Assembly: GCA_903632075.3 (NCBI GenBank)
Contig: CAHIKZ030005495.1
Location: 3,383,314-3,447,313, forward strand
Reading direction: 5' to 3'
Length of the DNA stretch: 64,000 bases
From: Acanthosepion pharaonis
Taxonomy: Eukaryota; Mollusca; Cephalopoda; Sepiida; Sepiidae
Shown: one piece after another, positions 55,001-64,000 of the stretch
Position numbering within the stretch: the first letter of the stretch is position 1
How the letters are laid out: every line of letters begins with the position of its first letter
Program-made: the position numbers and the translations under genes
The notes under the pieces: model-generated
The model's database searches: none
Told to the model about the DNA's origin: nothing
What the model saw: the letters and a program-made list of their open reading frames with translations, nothing else

Positions 55001-57314
55001 AATGTATTTTATACATTTTCTTTGTTCTTTGAGAATTTATAACGAAACTATTAAACACTATTCATTTGATTGCTTATTTACAAGAATAATTTTATATTTA
55101 CAACATTCTAAAAATCCAAGCCCTAAAATTGTTAACCAACCAATATAATGCAATGTTTAACATTTATCAGTTTATAAAGAAATAAATATTTGTTTTATAA
55201 TTCATTAATATTTTTATAGAATTATGAATAAAAACCTTGTTTTCATAGTTGTTTATAAAATGGTAAATAAAAAATATTGCATTGAAGATGGTTTACATAT
55301 TTTGATAATTTTGTAGTTTTTTAAAAAGTTTTGAATAAAAAGTCTTTTCACATTTATTTATAAAGGTAAATAATAAATATCAGTTATGAATAATCAAGAG
55401 TGGTCTCCCTTTGTTTTGTTACTCTCCTCTGAGAGATTTCTGTTTACTAGGACTATAAAGGGACACTATACACAAACCTTGTATTCTCAGTTGAATAAAA
55501 CTTTCTTAAAGACTACACCTGTGTTCCTTTATCATTACAATCAGATTGTACTTGGTTCACATATTTCTATAATCTTGAAAATAAACATTGCCAAGGTAGT
55601 ACAAAGTGACAACAGTGTCAAGAGAAAAAAACGTCCTTTTGACACACTGTTTTTTTTTTTTTATTTTGCAGGCATGAAGGTAAAAGTTTGCCAAAATAAG
55701 ATATATTCTTTCTTTTTGCATAGAAAAATATGGAATTGCATTTTATTTTTAATGAATTCATATGATGCAAGCCTGTAAAACCACTAAGATAAAAGTGGTT
55801 ATTTAGTGTGAAAGAATTAGAAAAAAAAGAGGAACATTATTAATGAGTGCAAGCAATAAAAGAAGATTAAACATGAAGACAGTAGATAAAGATTGCCATT
55901 GCATTTAAATGTTTGAAGATCAAAATTGGCTGGAAAGCATGGAGCCAGAAGAGAGTTCCACAAGCAAAAAGTATGAGAAAAGAACCTGTTAGCATAGAAT
56001 TTATGGTTACATCTAGCCAACTCACCTGTAAACTGATGAGACTTTGCTGCCAGTCTAGTGCTGAGCTGAAATTCATAAACTCTTGGTGCCATAGAGAAAA
56101 GTTCATTGGAACAATTACCATGGGAAAATCATGGAAGCTGAGATGCCATGTCAGAACCAATAACATAGCAGATCCTTTATCAAGAATCTTTAAATATATA
56201 ACAGAAGCACCAGAGCAAATGAGGCAGAAATATTAATCCATGTATGAATAGTATACATTTAAATATGTAAAAGAGATTCTGGCATAGAAAAATAAGGGGT
56301 AGCCATATACATGAAAATAAGGGGTAGCCTTATACATGAAAATAAGGGGTAGCCTTATACATAAAAATAAGGGGTAACCTTATACATGAAAATTAGGTGT
56401 AGCCTTATACATGAAAGTAAGGGATAGACTTATACATGAAAGTAAGGGATAGACTTATACATAAAAATTAAGGGTTGACTTATACATGAAAAATTAGGGT
56501 TGACTTATACATGAAAAAAGGGATAGACATACATGAAAATTATACTTATACATGAAAAATAAGGGATAGCCTTATACATGAAAAAAAGCCTTATACATGA
56601 AAGTAAGGGGTAGCCTTATACATGAAAATAAGGGATAGACATACAAAATAAAGGGTAGCCTTATACATGAAAGTAAAGGGATAGACTTATACATGAAAAT
56701 AAAGGGTAGACTTATACATAAAAATAAGGGTAAATACATGAAAAATAAAGGTAGCCTTATACATGAAAATTAGGTGATAGACTTATACATGAAAGTAAGG
56801 GATAGACTTATACATGAAAGTAAGGGATAGACTTATACATAAAAAATTAAGGGTTGACTTATACATGAAAATTAAGGGTTGACTTATACATGAAAATAAG
56901 GGATAGACATACATGAAAATTAGGGGTAGCCTTATACATGAAAATAAAGGGTAGCATTATACATGAAAATAAGGGGTAGCCTTATACATAAAAATAAGGG
57001 GTAGCCTTATACATGAAAATAAGGGGTAGCATTAGGCATGAAAATAAAATATATTATTACTTTTCATGTCAAAACCATTCAGAGTCTGTCATGGTGTATT
57101 TCTTTCTTTTTTTTTATCTTCAGGTCACACCCATGGTGGTCAGATGTTTCCATTGATGGTTGGTGCTTACCTGATCAATCCATTTTTTGCTGGGCTCTAC
57201 CATTATAAAGGCCAAAGTTATGTTTATGTGTCGGAAGGGACAGTTTACTGGGGAATCCCAATGCGAATTGGGAGCACAATGGAAATTACAGAAATCACGC
57301 TGACTTCCAGATAA
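50260..57314 (+). CDS. TMPPE: TMPPE-like transmembrane metallophosphoesterase, C-terminal part (4 exons)
   Basis: Joined exons 50260-50370, 52110-52278, 54502-54641 and 57124-57314 encode 202 complete residues plus a stop. Splice phases agree at all three junctions and every intron is GT-AG. Calcineurin-like phosphoesterase motifs appear in order: GDLVDG in exon 1, GNHEYY across the exon 1/2 junction, AHQP in exon 3, and GHTHGGQMFP across the exon 3/4 junction. These supply most metal ligands of the dinuclear site. The tail NPFFAGLY followed by YWGIPMRIGS is typical of TMPPE-type proteins and the bacterial YkuE/YaeI group. Known family members are membrane-anchored at the N terminus with the phosphoesterase domain following; the physiological substrate is unclear. 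The first motif (D-x-H, usually SDIHLGP) and the membrane helices must lie in upstream exons that I could not locate. The reading frame is intact, so I infer a functional gene rather than a relic. Confidence 0.9.
51477..51852. repeat. Perfect 41-bp inverted repeat (foldback)
   Basis: The arm 51477-51517 (TCAAACCTAGAGAGCCAGAC...) is exactly complementary to 51812-51852. Immediately inside the right arm, 51769-51814 is a second hairpin of two 23-nt arms (CCTAAGCAGATTGTCAAGG...) with 2 mismatches. The interior also holds a LINE 3' tail with A-run (51710-51768) and a (TC)n tract at 51571-51608. Confidence 0.85.
51550..51768 (+). mobile_element. Jockey-like LINE 3' UTR inside the foldback
   Basis: CTGTAACCCCTTCATGCCTT, AGTGGCTTTTCCGCCTTGC and GGGGGTGAACGCTA, then an A-run. 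It ends exactly where the inner hairpin begins. Confidence 0.65.
52110..52278 (+). CDS. TMPPE: TMPPE-like exon with GNHE motif
   Basis: The acceptor CCTGAACAG lies directly after a long TA microsatellite and a short pyrimidine tract. The first two bases complete the Gly codon of GNHEYYTGD; GNHE is the third catalytic motif (Asn and His ligands). The exon continues through CLAGVDDIDAVHMG and ends in phase 2 at donor GTAAGT. Length is 169 bases. LAGVDD matches the conserved strand and loop between GNHE and the AHQP motif in TMPPE/YkuE proteins. Confidence 0.9.
53270..54382 (+). repeat. 1.1-kb minisatellite in a TMPPE intron
   Basis: About 33 units. From 53690 the unit is ~30 bp (CTCTGGAAGCACAGCCAGGG, TTTGCCTCTAGG). 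Upstream units are longer and more diverged (ACTCAAGTACAAGCACAACC). The gradient suggests that the right part expanded recently. Open frames on both strands arise because some stretches have no stops. Confidence 0.93.
54502..54641 (+). CDS. TMPPE: TMPPE-like exon with AHQP motif
   Basis: The acceptor GTTGTAG follows a T-rich tract and the donor is G|GTAAGT. The exon encodes YHGHGPDIVQALSTCDP, then VIVLAHQPKVAKKI, and ends DLILSG. The His of AHQP is a predicted metal ligand. Length is 140 bases; it enters at codon position 3 and leaves at position 1, compatible with both neighbours. Confidence 0.9.
55775..56180 (-). pseudogene. Jockey-like LINE RT C-terminus in TMPPE intron 3
   Basis: A minus-strand frame reads STRLAAKSHQFTGELARCNH, KFYANRFFSHTFCLWNSLLA and NFDLQTFKCNGNLYL, the standard LINE ORF2 ending. 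The 3' tail lies toward 55775. It is antisense to the host gene. Confidence 0.75.
56280..57055 (+). repeat. ~25-bp minisatellite in TMPPE intron 3
   Basis: About 30 units of ACATGAAAATAAGGGGTAGC, CTTAT with variants (GGGATAGAC, GGGTTGACT). The array ends about 70 bp before the last coding exon. A single similar unit (GAAAATAAGGTGTAGCATTA) lies at about 54825-54850 and may be the seed. Confidence 0.93.
57124..57314 (+). CDS. TMPPE: TMPPE-like terminal coding exon with GHTHGG motif
   Basis: The acceptor is TATCTTCAG. Together with the last base of the previous exon it encodes GHTHGGQMFPLMVGAY, the final two-His metal motif of the family. It then reads NPFFAGLYHYKGQ, YVYVSEGTVYWGIPMR and ends ITEITLTSR-stop (TAA at 57312-57314). 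The ending matches the usual family C-terminus in length and character. The preceding intron ends in a roughly 25-bp minisatellite that stops about 70 bp before this acceptor. Confidence 0.92.
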
Positions 57315-57689
57315 TACACCTCCAAATATTCACACAGGTAATTAGATTATTTCATTATTGAGTTAAAAAACAAGTTTTAATAATGAGATGTAATGACACA
57401 AAAGTCTTGAAACAATGCACTGGGATTCAAAAAAGTGGACATAAAGAATTCACACGTAAAATAGAGGCCAATGAACCACGTAATTAATATTTATATTTTG
57501 TAGGCATTCAATCGTATTTATTATTCATCATAAGACACTTTTTGCTCAATATCTTTTCCTGTTGAAAATATGTTTTTAATATAATAGTGAATTGTAAATA
57601 TCTCTCAGAAGAAAACGATTAACAACAGAACGACAAAGATACCAACAACAAAGACATTTTCAAAACCAAGCTGAAGCAAGACTATCATT

Positions 57690-57860
57690 TAATAAACAAA
57701 GGTATCTGAGTGCTTCACATGAAAGGCTTGAACAAATAAGACTGCAGTCTAAGAAAGATAAGAGTAAAGGAAACTATTAATTAAACAATTCATTTTTTGG
57801 TGGAACTAATTTTGTCTAAATGCAGACATCTATTTTATTTGTATAGATTATTAAAATGAC
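57690..57860 (-). repeat. Repeat R, reversed partial copy
   Basis: GTGCTTCACATGAAAGGCTT and CTAAATGCAGACATCTATTT, then AGATTATTAAAATGACTAA are the reverse complement of the copies at 22.2 and 38.6 kb. Confidence 0.65.
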
Positions 57861-58019
57861 TAAGTAAAATAATTGTAATGACAAAAGTACATAGGTGTAG
57901 GCTTTAAGAAAGCTTTATTCAACTGAAAATACACGGTTTGAGTAGTATCCTTTTAAAGTCGCAGTAAACTGCTTGACTTTTTTCCTCTTCTTAGTACTTT
58001 TCCATCTCACCAGCACGAA

Positions 58020-58525
58020 AGGATCAATTATAACAAATTTAGTATTGGAGAGAAGGAAATTGAACACAGGATAGGCTTCACTAGGGGTAGTTTCACACAA
58101 TACCACAAGCTGCTACAAAACCAAAACATTAACCTAAAAACTGGAGTCATTAAAACTCTTAGTCTTGTCAGATCGAGACTTTCATACGGCTGCTGTGCAT
58201 GGCACCAAAATCATTCAGATATGTCTAAACTGTCGTTTATATACAACAGCTTTTTCAGATCGATAGTTAAAAATGGCTTTGCACGAGTGAAGTGTGTAGG
58301 TCAATCCTTCTTCAAACCTTGTGGACTGGCATTACGGAATCACAAAGAAAGAATTGTACCAGATAACAAAAACCACCTTACTTGAGGACTCTCAGCCACA
58401 GCAACAACTAAAAGAACATATTTAACTAGAAGGTGCTGATGTTCCACAGTACCTCAAACAAATAGCAAGGAAGAAAACTCCCATCAATACTGGAAAGATC
58501 AATAACATCTACTAGATTTGAAAAA
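58020..58525 (+). pseudogene. LINE reverse-transcriptase C-terminal relic
   Basis: An uninterrupted stretch reads YNKFSIGEKEIEHRIGFTRG, SRLSYGCCAWHQNHSDMSKL and FFRSIVKNGFARVKCVG. This is the thumb and connection region of a LINE RT (RSRL.Y..W motif). A TGA stop at about 58382 precedes the GLSATATTK segment that corresponds to the QQQQL piece of other copies. Inactive. Confidence 0.65.
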
Positions 58526-59278
58526 CCTATTTTCCTGAAGAATTCTTTTTAAGAGAAAGATTTTTGTGGTCGGGAAAACTGAAGTAAGGGAAGTATTGTC
58601 TTAGCTCCTATGATTGTTGCATAGTCGAGTGTAGGTTTTCTGCAGTGGGCAATTACTATGAGCGCAGAAGATCAAGAAGGGAGGAAAAACGAGATTTATT
58701 GTTGACAAAGTGAACATCAAAGAACCAACAAGAAAGACAGTGAACTTGATTCTGTCACAAATGAACACAAATTACAGTTTTATAAATTAGAGTTGAAACT
58801 AGCACTGGTGATTCACTCAGTGAATGCCGAATGTTTTTGTATAAAGAAATCACTAATATTACCATTACCATTTCAGGAATACCACAAATGTAATGGCCTT
58901 GTGTCAACTAGCTTTAGATTTTTTTTAATGACACTTTTGCAACATTTCTAATTTATTGATCAACACTGAATCTTAAAGCTTTTTTAACCCAGGCAATATT
59001 TAGCAACCATGATGTTTCTAAACAAATGGTATATGTACTATGGTTGGTTTATTTATTTATTTTTCATGAGTTGGGTGGAGGGTTAGGGTTGAAAGGAAGG
59101 AATTCGAAAGAAAGGATTTTAAAAAAATTGTCTGGAAACAGAATTATCTTGACTCATCTTTAAGAAATGCAAAATAAACATGTTTACATTTTTGAATAAA
59201 TCGATTTTGGGATAGATGGTATTCCTTGATTATGTATTTGTCTACATAAGAAAATTTATAATTCTTTTCTTTCCTCAT

Positions 59279-59280
<2 letters not shown>

Positions 59281-59313
<33 letters not shown>

Positions 59314-59584
59314 AGTTACGAAGAACTTGGTATACCGAATGGGTAATTCCAAGGAGGATGCTTAAGAGAAATATGAAATTTACCCCTCTCTATACTCTAT
59401 CTTGTCTCGTTAACTACAACTATCACCCTCCCTGTTAAATTACAAAAATTACACTACCCATCAATTTCTAATCCCATTTTTCCTTTCATTTCGTTGTTGG
59501 AAGTGTTACCTGATGATCCGGAGTCCTTCAAAAAGGATTTTGGTGAAATAAATTATTGTAATGGTACCTTAAAGTGGGTCTTTC

Positions 59585-59635
<51 letters not shown>

Positions 59636-59693
59636 CACTTTTTCCATCATTACACTTTCCATTTGGTGAGAATGAGGGAGTAAAAAATCTGAA

Positions 59694-59753
<60 letters not shown>

Positions 59754-60070
59754 TTCCATCGTTGCACTTTCTGTTTTGGTGGGAATGAGCGTGTACAAAA
59801 TTGGTCCATTATCCCAAGTGTTTTTCGCCACTTCCTTAGCCATTTTATAGGGATTTTGTTTTAGTGGTCAAAACATGAAGAAAAACTAACAACACCAAAA
59901 CAAAAGCCCCTTAAGAATGTTTAAAAGGAAGTGGCCAAAAGATCTTGGAACGATGGGTGATATGGGCAGTTTTTATATTCCTTCACTCCCACCAAGCAGA
60001 AAAATATAAGAATGCTGGAAAAACTAAATAAACAAAAAAATAAATAAAAATAAGAAGAAACATTGCTTCT

Positions 60071-60133
<63 letters not shown>

Positions 60134-60378
60134 CAAAAAAATTTCGCTTGAAGATGGAACAGTGCTTAGTACTTTAATTCAATTTAATTCAAATAATTAT
60201 ATTGAAGTTTTGAAACATGAGAACTCTTATGTTGCGTGTTGGAATCATATTTTTAAATAAATAATTATATTTATGCTCTATTTTATATTGAGCACTATTT
60301 CTTAAAAATAATAACAAAAATACTAAAGAACTTTGGATTATTTACCTAATAAGTTCTTTCCTATTTTCTATATATTTT

Positions 60379-60445
<67 letters not shown>
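59281..60445. other. No gene; clustered TA tracts
   Basis: TA tracts at about 59281, 59588, 59711, 60075 and 60391. Two copies of a short repeat (TTCCATCATTACACTTTCCA and TTCCATCGTTGCACTTTCTG) flank an A-run at 59690-59711. Further GGAAGTGGC sequence may be a decayed mobile element. Confidence 0.45.
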
Positions 60446-60447
<2 letters not shown>

Positions 60448-61141
60448 TAGCAGTAGAGCCCGTTGCCCAGGGATGTAACAGTAAGATATAGATCAAGTAT
60501 CAACCATCATAAAGACTGAAAAATAAAATTGACAAAGATTATTGTTTAAGGTTGACGTACACGCATGTCTTAATTAGTTTTATTTTATTTTGTTTTTTTG
60601 TTTTTGTTTTTTTTATGAATTGGTCAAACCCAAACTCAAACAAAAACATTGTTTTCAATCGTTATGAGTCTACCGATTGAATAGAATTTTATTATAAACA
60701 ATTGTCTTGTAAATGGAATTTTTAAAGCATTCTGAATGTAAAAATAAAAAAAAAAAAGTGTGCAAGACAATAAGAAACACTACCAAAAAAAAAAGTGAAG
60801 TTTTGTTGAAATTGGTTGAAAAATGTAGGAAATCCGATCCCATATATAAAGGAACACACACACACACAGACACACACACACAAACAACCAACCTGGGTTT
60901 TATAATAAGTATAACTCGATAACAATAAGTATAACTCGATATGAGTTGTCCCCCTTTCATTAATGCCTTTTAATGGTGTTTTCAAATTGTTTTTAGGCAA
61001 AAACAATTGTGTTTTTCCAATTTTTGGTGCTGTCAGAACCACCGCAAGGTAATTTTATGTAGTCCTGTGAAGTTTTGTTGAAATCAGTTGAAAAATGTAG
61101 GAAATCTGATCCAATATATAAACGTACAGACACACACACAA

Positions 61142-61145
<4 letters not shown>
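60446..61145 (+). mobile_element. Dispersed repeat F, copy 2
   Basis: Colinear with 42279-42965: same start (CTAGCAGTAGAGCCC), TTGTTTAAGGTTGA, GAATGTAAAAATAAA, the doubled GTGAAGTTTTGTTGAAAT block and (AC)n tracts. It is flanked by TA microsatellites on both sides. Confidence 0.65.
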
Positions 61146-61185
<40 letters not shown>

Positions 61186-61186
<1 letters not shown>

Positions 61187-62099
61187 TGTATATTTCTGCA
61201 TATAAAACAACCTCAAAAATGACCCTTAAAAATTGGGAGTCGTCTTCTACTAGATCTCTAAAAAAAACCTTAAATTCTGACTGATGTTTGTCAATAGGCT
61301 AACCCTGCTGTGATAACTAATAATATACATGAAAAAATTCACATTATCAAATAAACGGATAATAAAAGTAATAAAACCATTTCTACCTCATATATTACTG
61401 GCATAACTTCATAATAAATTGCCTATTTGAAGAATAATTCCATATCAATGAAATCAACTTGTATCTATGCAAGCTCAGCTGAGAGAATGTAAACATCAAA
61501 TTATGATTCCACTCACCGAAAACTTTATCTTTTGCTAAACTTTCAATAATCATCATGGTAGTGTTAATTATGGCAGCAATAAAATTTTGGATAACATAAT
61601 TCATTGTCCTTTTAATAGTAACATGATTTAGGATTAGATCTAAACTTTTTTTGTGATTGTCAATGAAGTATAAGTAAATGGCCATTAGTACACCAGGCTG
61701 TTTGTAATTGTCTCGGAAAGGAAGAGGAAGAAGAATCAGTATTTGCAAGAGATCACGTGATGAAACGTAAAGAAAACAATGGTTTCCCTATTGGGAGACA
61801 GTTTTTGTTGGGGGCTGTAAGGGATAGAGGGAGGTGGAGTGCTATGATTGCTTACATCCTGAAGGAACACGTCACATAGAAAGAAAGTGTAGAAAAAACA
61901 TGATATAGAATCATTTTGTTATTTCATTTCTGTTGAATTTCTAAGGATACAATAAGTAACAACATTTCTAATAACATCATCTTTATATAGTCAATAAGCA
62001 GTCATCTTTTTACGACAGGTATAGGATAAATTCATGAAAATTTGCTATATTTTTTATCTCGTCTTATCTAAAGGTCGCCTTATATGCTGAAATATACAG
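61186..62099. mobile_element. MITE with ATATTTC.GCATATAA termini
   Basis: The left end CTGTATATTTCTGCATATAA and the right end (reverse complement CTGTATATTTCAGCATATAA) are inverted with one mismatch over 20 bp, and continue as ACAACCT/GGCGACCT. A TA precedes the left end; the right flank is TG in a microsatellite, so the duplication is not clean. The interior has no transposase. Confidence 0.65.
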
Positions 62100-62105
62100 T
62101 GTGTG

Positions 62106-62160
<55 letters not shown>

Positions 62161-62165
<5 letters not shown>

Positions 62166-62371
62166 GAAAATTTGGAAAAACAAACAAAATCCTTAAATGC
62201 AATTATGTTGTTTAAAATGAATGAAATGTCGACGTCTGACGTTTCGGTTTAATAAACCTTTTTCAAGACAATATTCATTAAAATACAATTCAGTTCAATT
62301 TGACAAAGACGATGGACATAAAAAACAAGTCTTATCAAAATTGTTGTTTGTTTTTTCCAAATTTTCTTCAT
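62161..62371. mobile_element. Inverted-repeat element, second member, decayed hammerhead-like core
   Basis: Arms ATGAAGAAAATTTGGAAAAA and the complementary right end enclose a centre with GACGTTTCGGTTTAATAAAC on +. In reverse that is GTTTATTAAACCGAAACGTC, retaining GAAAC and stem II, but the CTGAAGA block has decayed to TTGAAAA. Confidence 0.6.
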
Positions 62372-62402
62372 TCTGTCGGATTTATATCCATTTACATTTG
62401 CT

Positions 62403-62445
<43 letters not shown>

Positions 62446-62449
62446 CAAG

Positions 62450-62973
62450 GCTAAAAAATTAGAGAAAAATAACTCCACAAGTAATTCAAGAGGCACAAAA
62501 GATTATGTAGGAATGACGATTGCTGAGAAGGCACTTTTGATACAAGTCTCTCTTTTTATTTACAGCTTTTGTTACTTGCTGCTTGGCCATCTATTCATCG
62601 TGTTCCAAGGCAGATATGTCTCTTTGGAAGCATCCATGAGAAACTGGCGTGATGTGATGAATTAAAGTCACTGCCAGTGTTTGTTAAAATAGCTGTACTT
62701 CTCTCATGTCAGAACAAGTGCATTAAAATGAATTATTGAAGCAAAAATAACCAAAATGTAGCAGAATATTAATTTTTGGTTATACAATTGTAGAGATGAT
62801 ATCATCAATCTTGCAAGCCAATAACTCAGAAATAGTAAGACTTGAACATGAATGGGTAGGAGCGGTGATAGATTGGGAACTGTGCAATTGGATTTTGATC
62901 ATAGAAACCAAGCTCTTTTCTATAATGTGGATCATACATGATTATCTGTCATGCCACAGAGACTGGAGTAGGT

Positions 62974-62975
<2 letters not shown>
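62450..62975. other. No gene seen
   Basis: Unassigned complex sequence between TA tracts. An open frame across 62480-62665 (GTKDYVGMTIAEKALLIQVS) has no recognised motif and no splice evidence. Confidence 0.3.
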
Positions 62976-63021
<46 letters not shown>

Positions 63022-63029
<8 letters not shown>

Positions 63030-63430
63030 ATCTGTAGTTAGTAGGGATTATTCTAATGTGGTCTTCCTAATATAAAAATATTAAAAAGTTAACTCCATGA
63101 TGAGAGCTCAATGTATAAATTACTGTATATACAGAGCAATATAAATAAATAAATAATAAGGAAAAGACTTAATTAGTCATCATAATTAATTTATTTCAAC
63201 AGTTATATATATATATATATATTTTGTGTATTTAGGCTGCAATCCTTCTTTCGTGCACATTTCATTGAATACAACAGACAAAGTGCTTTGATTTAGTTTT
63301 TTATACAATTTCTCATGTGATCTTATAATTTTTTTCTTTTCAGATGGTAAATTATGTAAAAATATATATATTTTATATAATTTGTGCTTTTTATATGTTA
63401 TTTTATATGTTATATAATATAAAAAAGAAC
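63022..63430. repeat. Copy of a dispersed sequence also near 8.28 kb
   Basis: GGGATTATTCTAATGTGGTC, TTCCTAATATAAAAATATT and GATGAGAGCTCAATGTATAA match 8298-8370 (GGGATTATTCCAAAGTAGTC and following) closely. Then GGCTGCAATCCTTCTTTCGT matches 46802. The class was not identified. Confidence 0.55.
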
Positions 63431-63439
63431 ATTCAGACA

Positions 63440-64000
63440 GTTTTAATATAATTTATTTAAAAACCTTTTTTTAAAAAAAATTTTTTAAAAATTTATTTTT
63501 TCCCAAAAAAATTTTTGGAACAATTAAAAAAGTTTCCCGGGGAAAAAAAGGGTTAAAATTGTGAAACCCCGGAAATTGGGTTTTTAACTTTTCAAATGGG
63601 AATTTTAAAAATCAAATTTTCCCAAATCAAAAAAACCGAAAAAAAAAATTTAAGTCTTTTTATTTACAGGTAAAAAAAATTTTTTTTAGGTTTTTTAAAT
63701 TTTTTTTTAAAAAATTTTAAAAAAAATTTTTTAAAAATTTTTTAAATAAAAAATGAATTTTCTTTTTAAAAAACCTAATTAAAGCCCCAATTAGTGATAA
63801 ATTTAAAAGGAAAAAAATCAAATTTTGAGGATTAAATTTTAAAAAACTGATTGCATTTTTTGTTCTTTTTTTTTGATTTAAGAAAAAATATTAATAAAAA
63901 TTTTAAAAATTTTAAATTAAACAAAAACCCAAATTTTAAAAAATTTTTTAAATATAAGTATCAAAAAAATTTAAAAGTTAAAAATTCCTTTTAAAAATTA
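63440..64000. other. Homopolymer-smeared terminal sequence, probably low-quality consensus
   Basis: Composition changes abruptly to short alternating runs of A and T with interspersed CCC/GGG doublets (AAGTTTCCCGGGGAAAAAAA, TGTGAAACCCCGG). Nearly every base is in a homopolymer of two or more, unlike the rest of the window. It resembles an unpolished contig edge rather than biological sequence. Confidence 0.6.

Larger units (their letters stand above)
57315..59205 (+). other. Candidate TMPPE 3' UTR, possibly spliced
   Basis: After the stop, CACAG|GTAATT at 57337/57338 is a plausible 5' splice site, and CCATTTCAG before 58877 is a plausible acceptor. The sequence from 58877 carries an AUUUA-rich run near 59050 and two AATAAA signals (59173-59178, 59195-59200), as expected of a 3' UTR exon. 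An unspliced alternative would use AATAAA at 57691-57696. This is inference only; the putative 3' UTR intron holds a repeat-R copy and a LINE relic. Confidence 0.35.

Overview
This window is nuclear DNA of an animal, most probably a cephalopod of the octopus type. That is inferred from strong AT richness, very many TA microsatellites, dense tRNA-derived SINEs and spliceosomal exons spread through long repeat-filled introns; no mitochondrial, rRNA or bacterial signature was seen. One protein-coding gene is well supported: the last four coding exons of a TMPPE-like metallophosphoesterase on the + strand at 50260-57314. All exon phases match, the splice sites are canonical and there is an intact stop. 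The N-terminal exons (membrane segments and first D-x-H metal motif) were not found.

The rest is a mosaic of mobile elements, much of it resolvable to the base. 0-11 kb: a mariner relic split by a promoter-like repeat, an AT-rich stretch, a tRNA-like plus hammerhead-like element, a Penelope-like fragment, SINEs, and a 560-bp TA block. 11-22 kb: a three-copy dispersed repeat (one copy hit by a solo LTR), a mariner with an internal deletion, two Penelope-like RT copies with a SINE between them, and short Penelope-associated repeats. 22-30 kb: two MITEs, two solo LTRs of one family in opposite orientation, and a 5S/tRNA SINE cut by a MITE and by a second block that carries a solo LTR. 30-45 kb: jockey-like LINE 3' ends, two solo LTRs that carry arrays of heat-shock-type elements, mariner relics, a hAT element with a matching empty-site paralogue, minisatellites and a further solo LTR. 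45-50 kb: a SINE cluster, a full-length 5S-headed SINE, and a solo LTR ending 137 bp before the first recognised TMPPE exon. 50-57 kb: TMPPE exons, with two large minisatellites in the introns. 57-64 kb: a possible spliced 3' UTR, a LINE RT relic, TA microsatellites, MITE-like elements, and a final ~550 bp of homopolymer-smeared sequence that looks like poor consensus.

The most interesting signals are: (1) an LTR family with clustered nTTCnnGAAn heat-shock elements, an octamer and a TATA box, conserved in two copies; (2) at least five hammerhead-ribozyme-like cores (CTGANGA, stem, GAAAC), several beside Penelope-like sequence; (3) SINEs with a full-length 5S rRNA-like head fused to a tRNA-like module; (4) an LTR family whose TATA box sits in the loop of a covarying inverted repeat; and (5) many solo LTRs with exact target-site duplications and no internal regions. 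All calls were made by eye; none was tested by alignment or database search.
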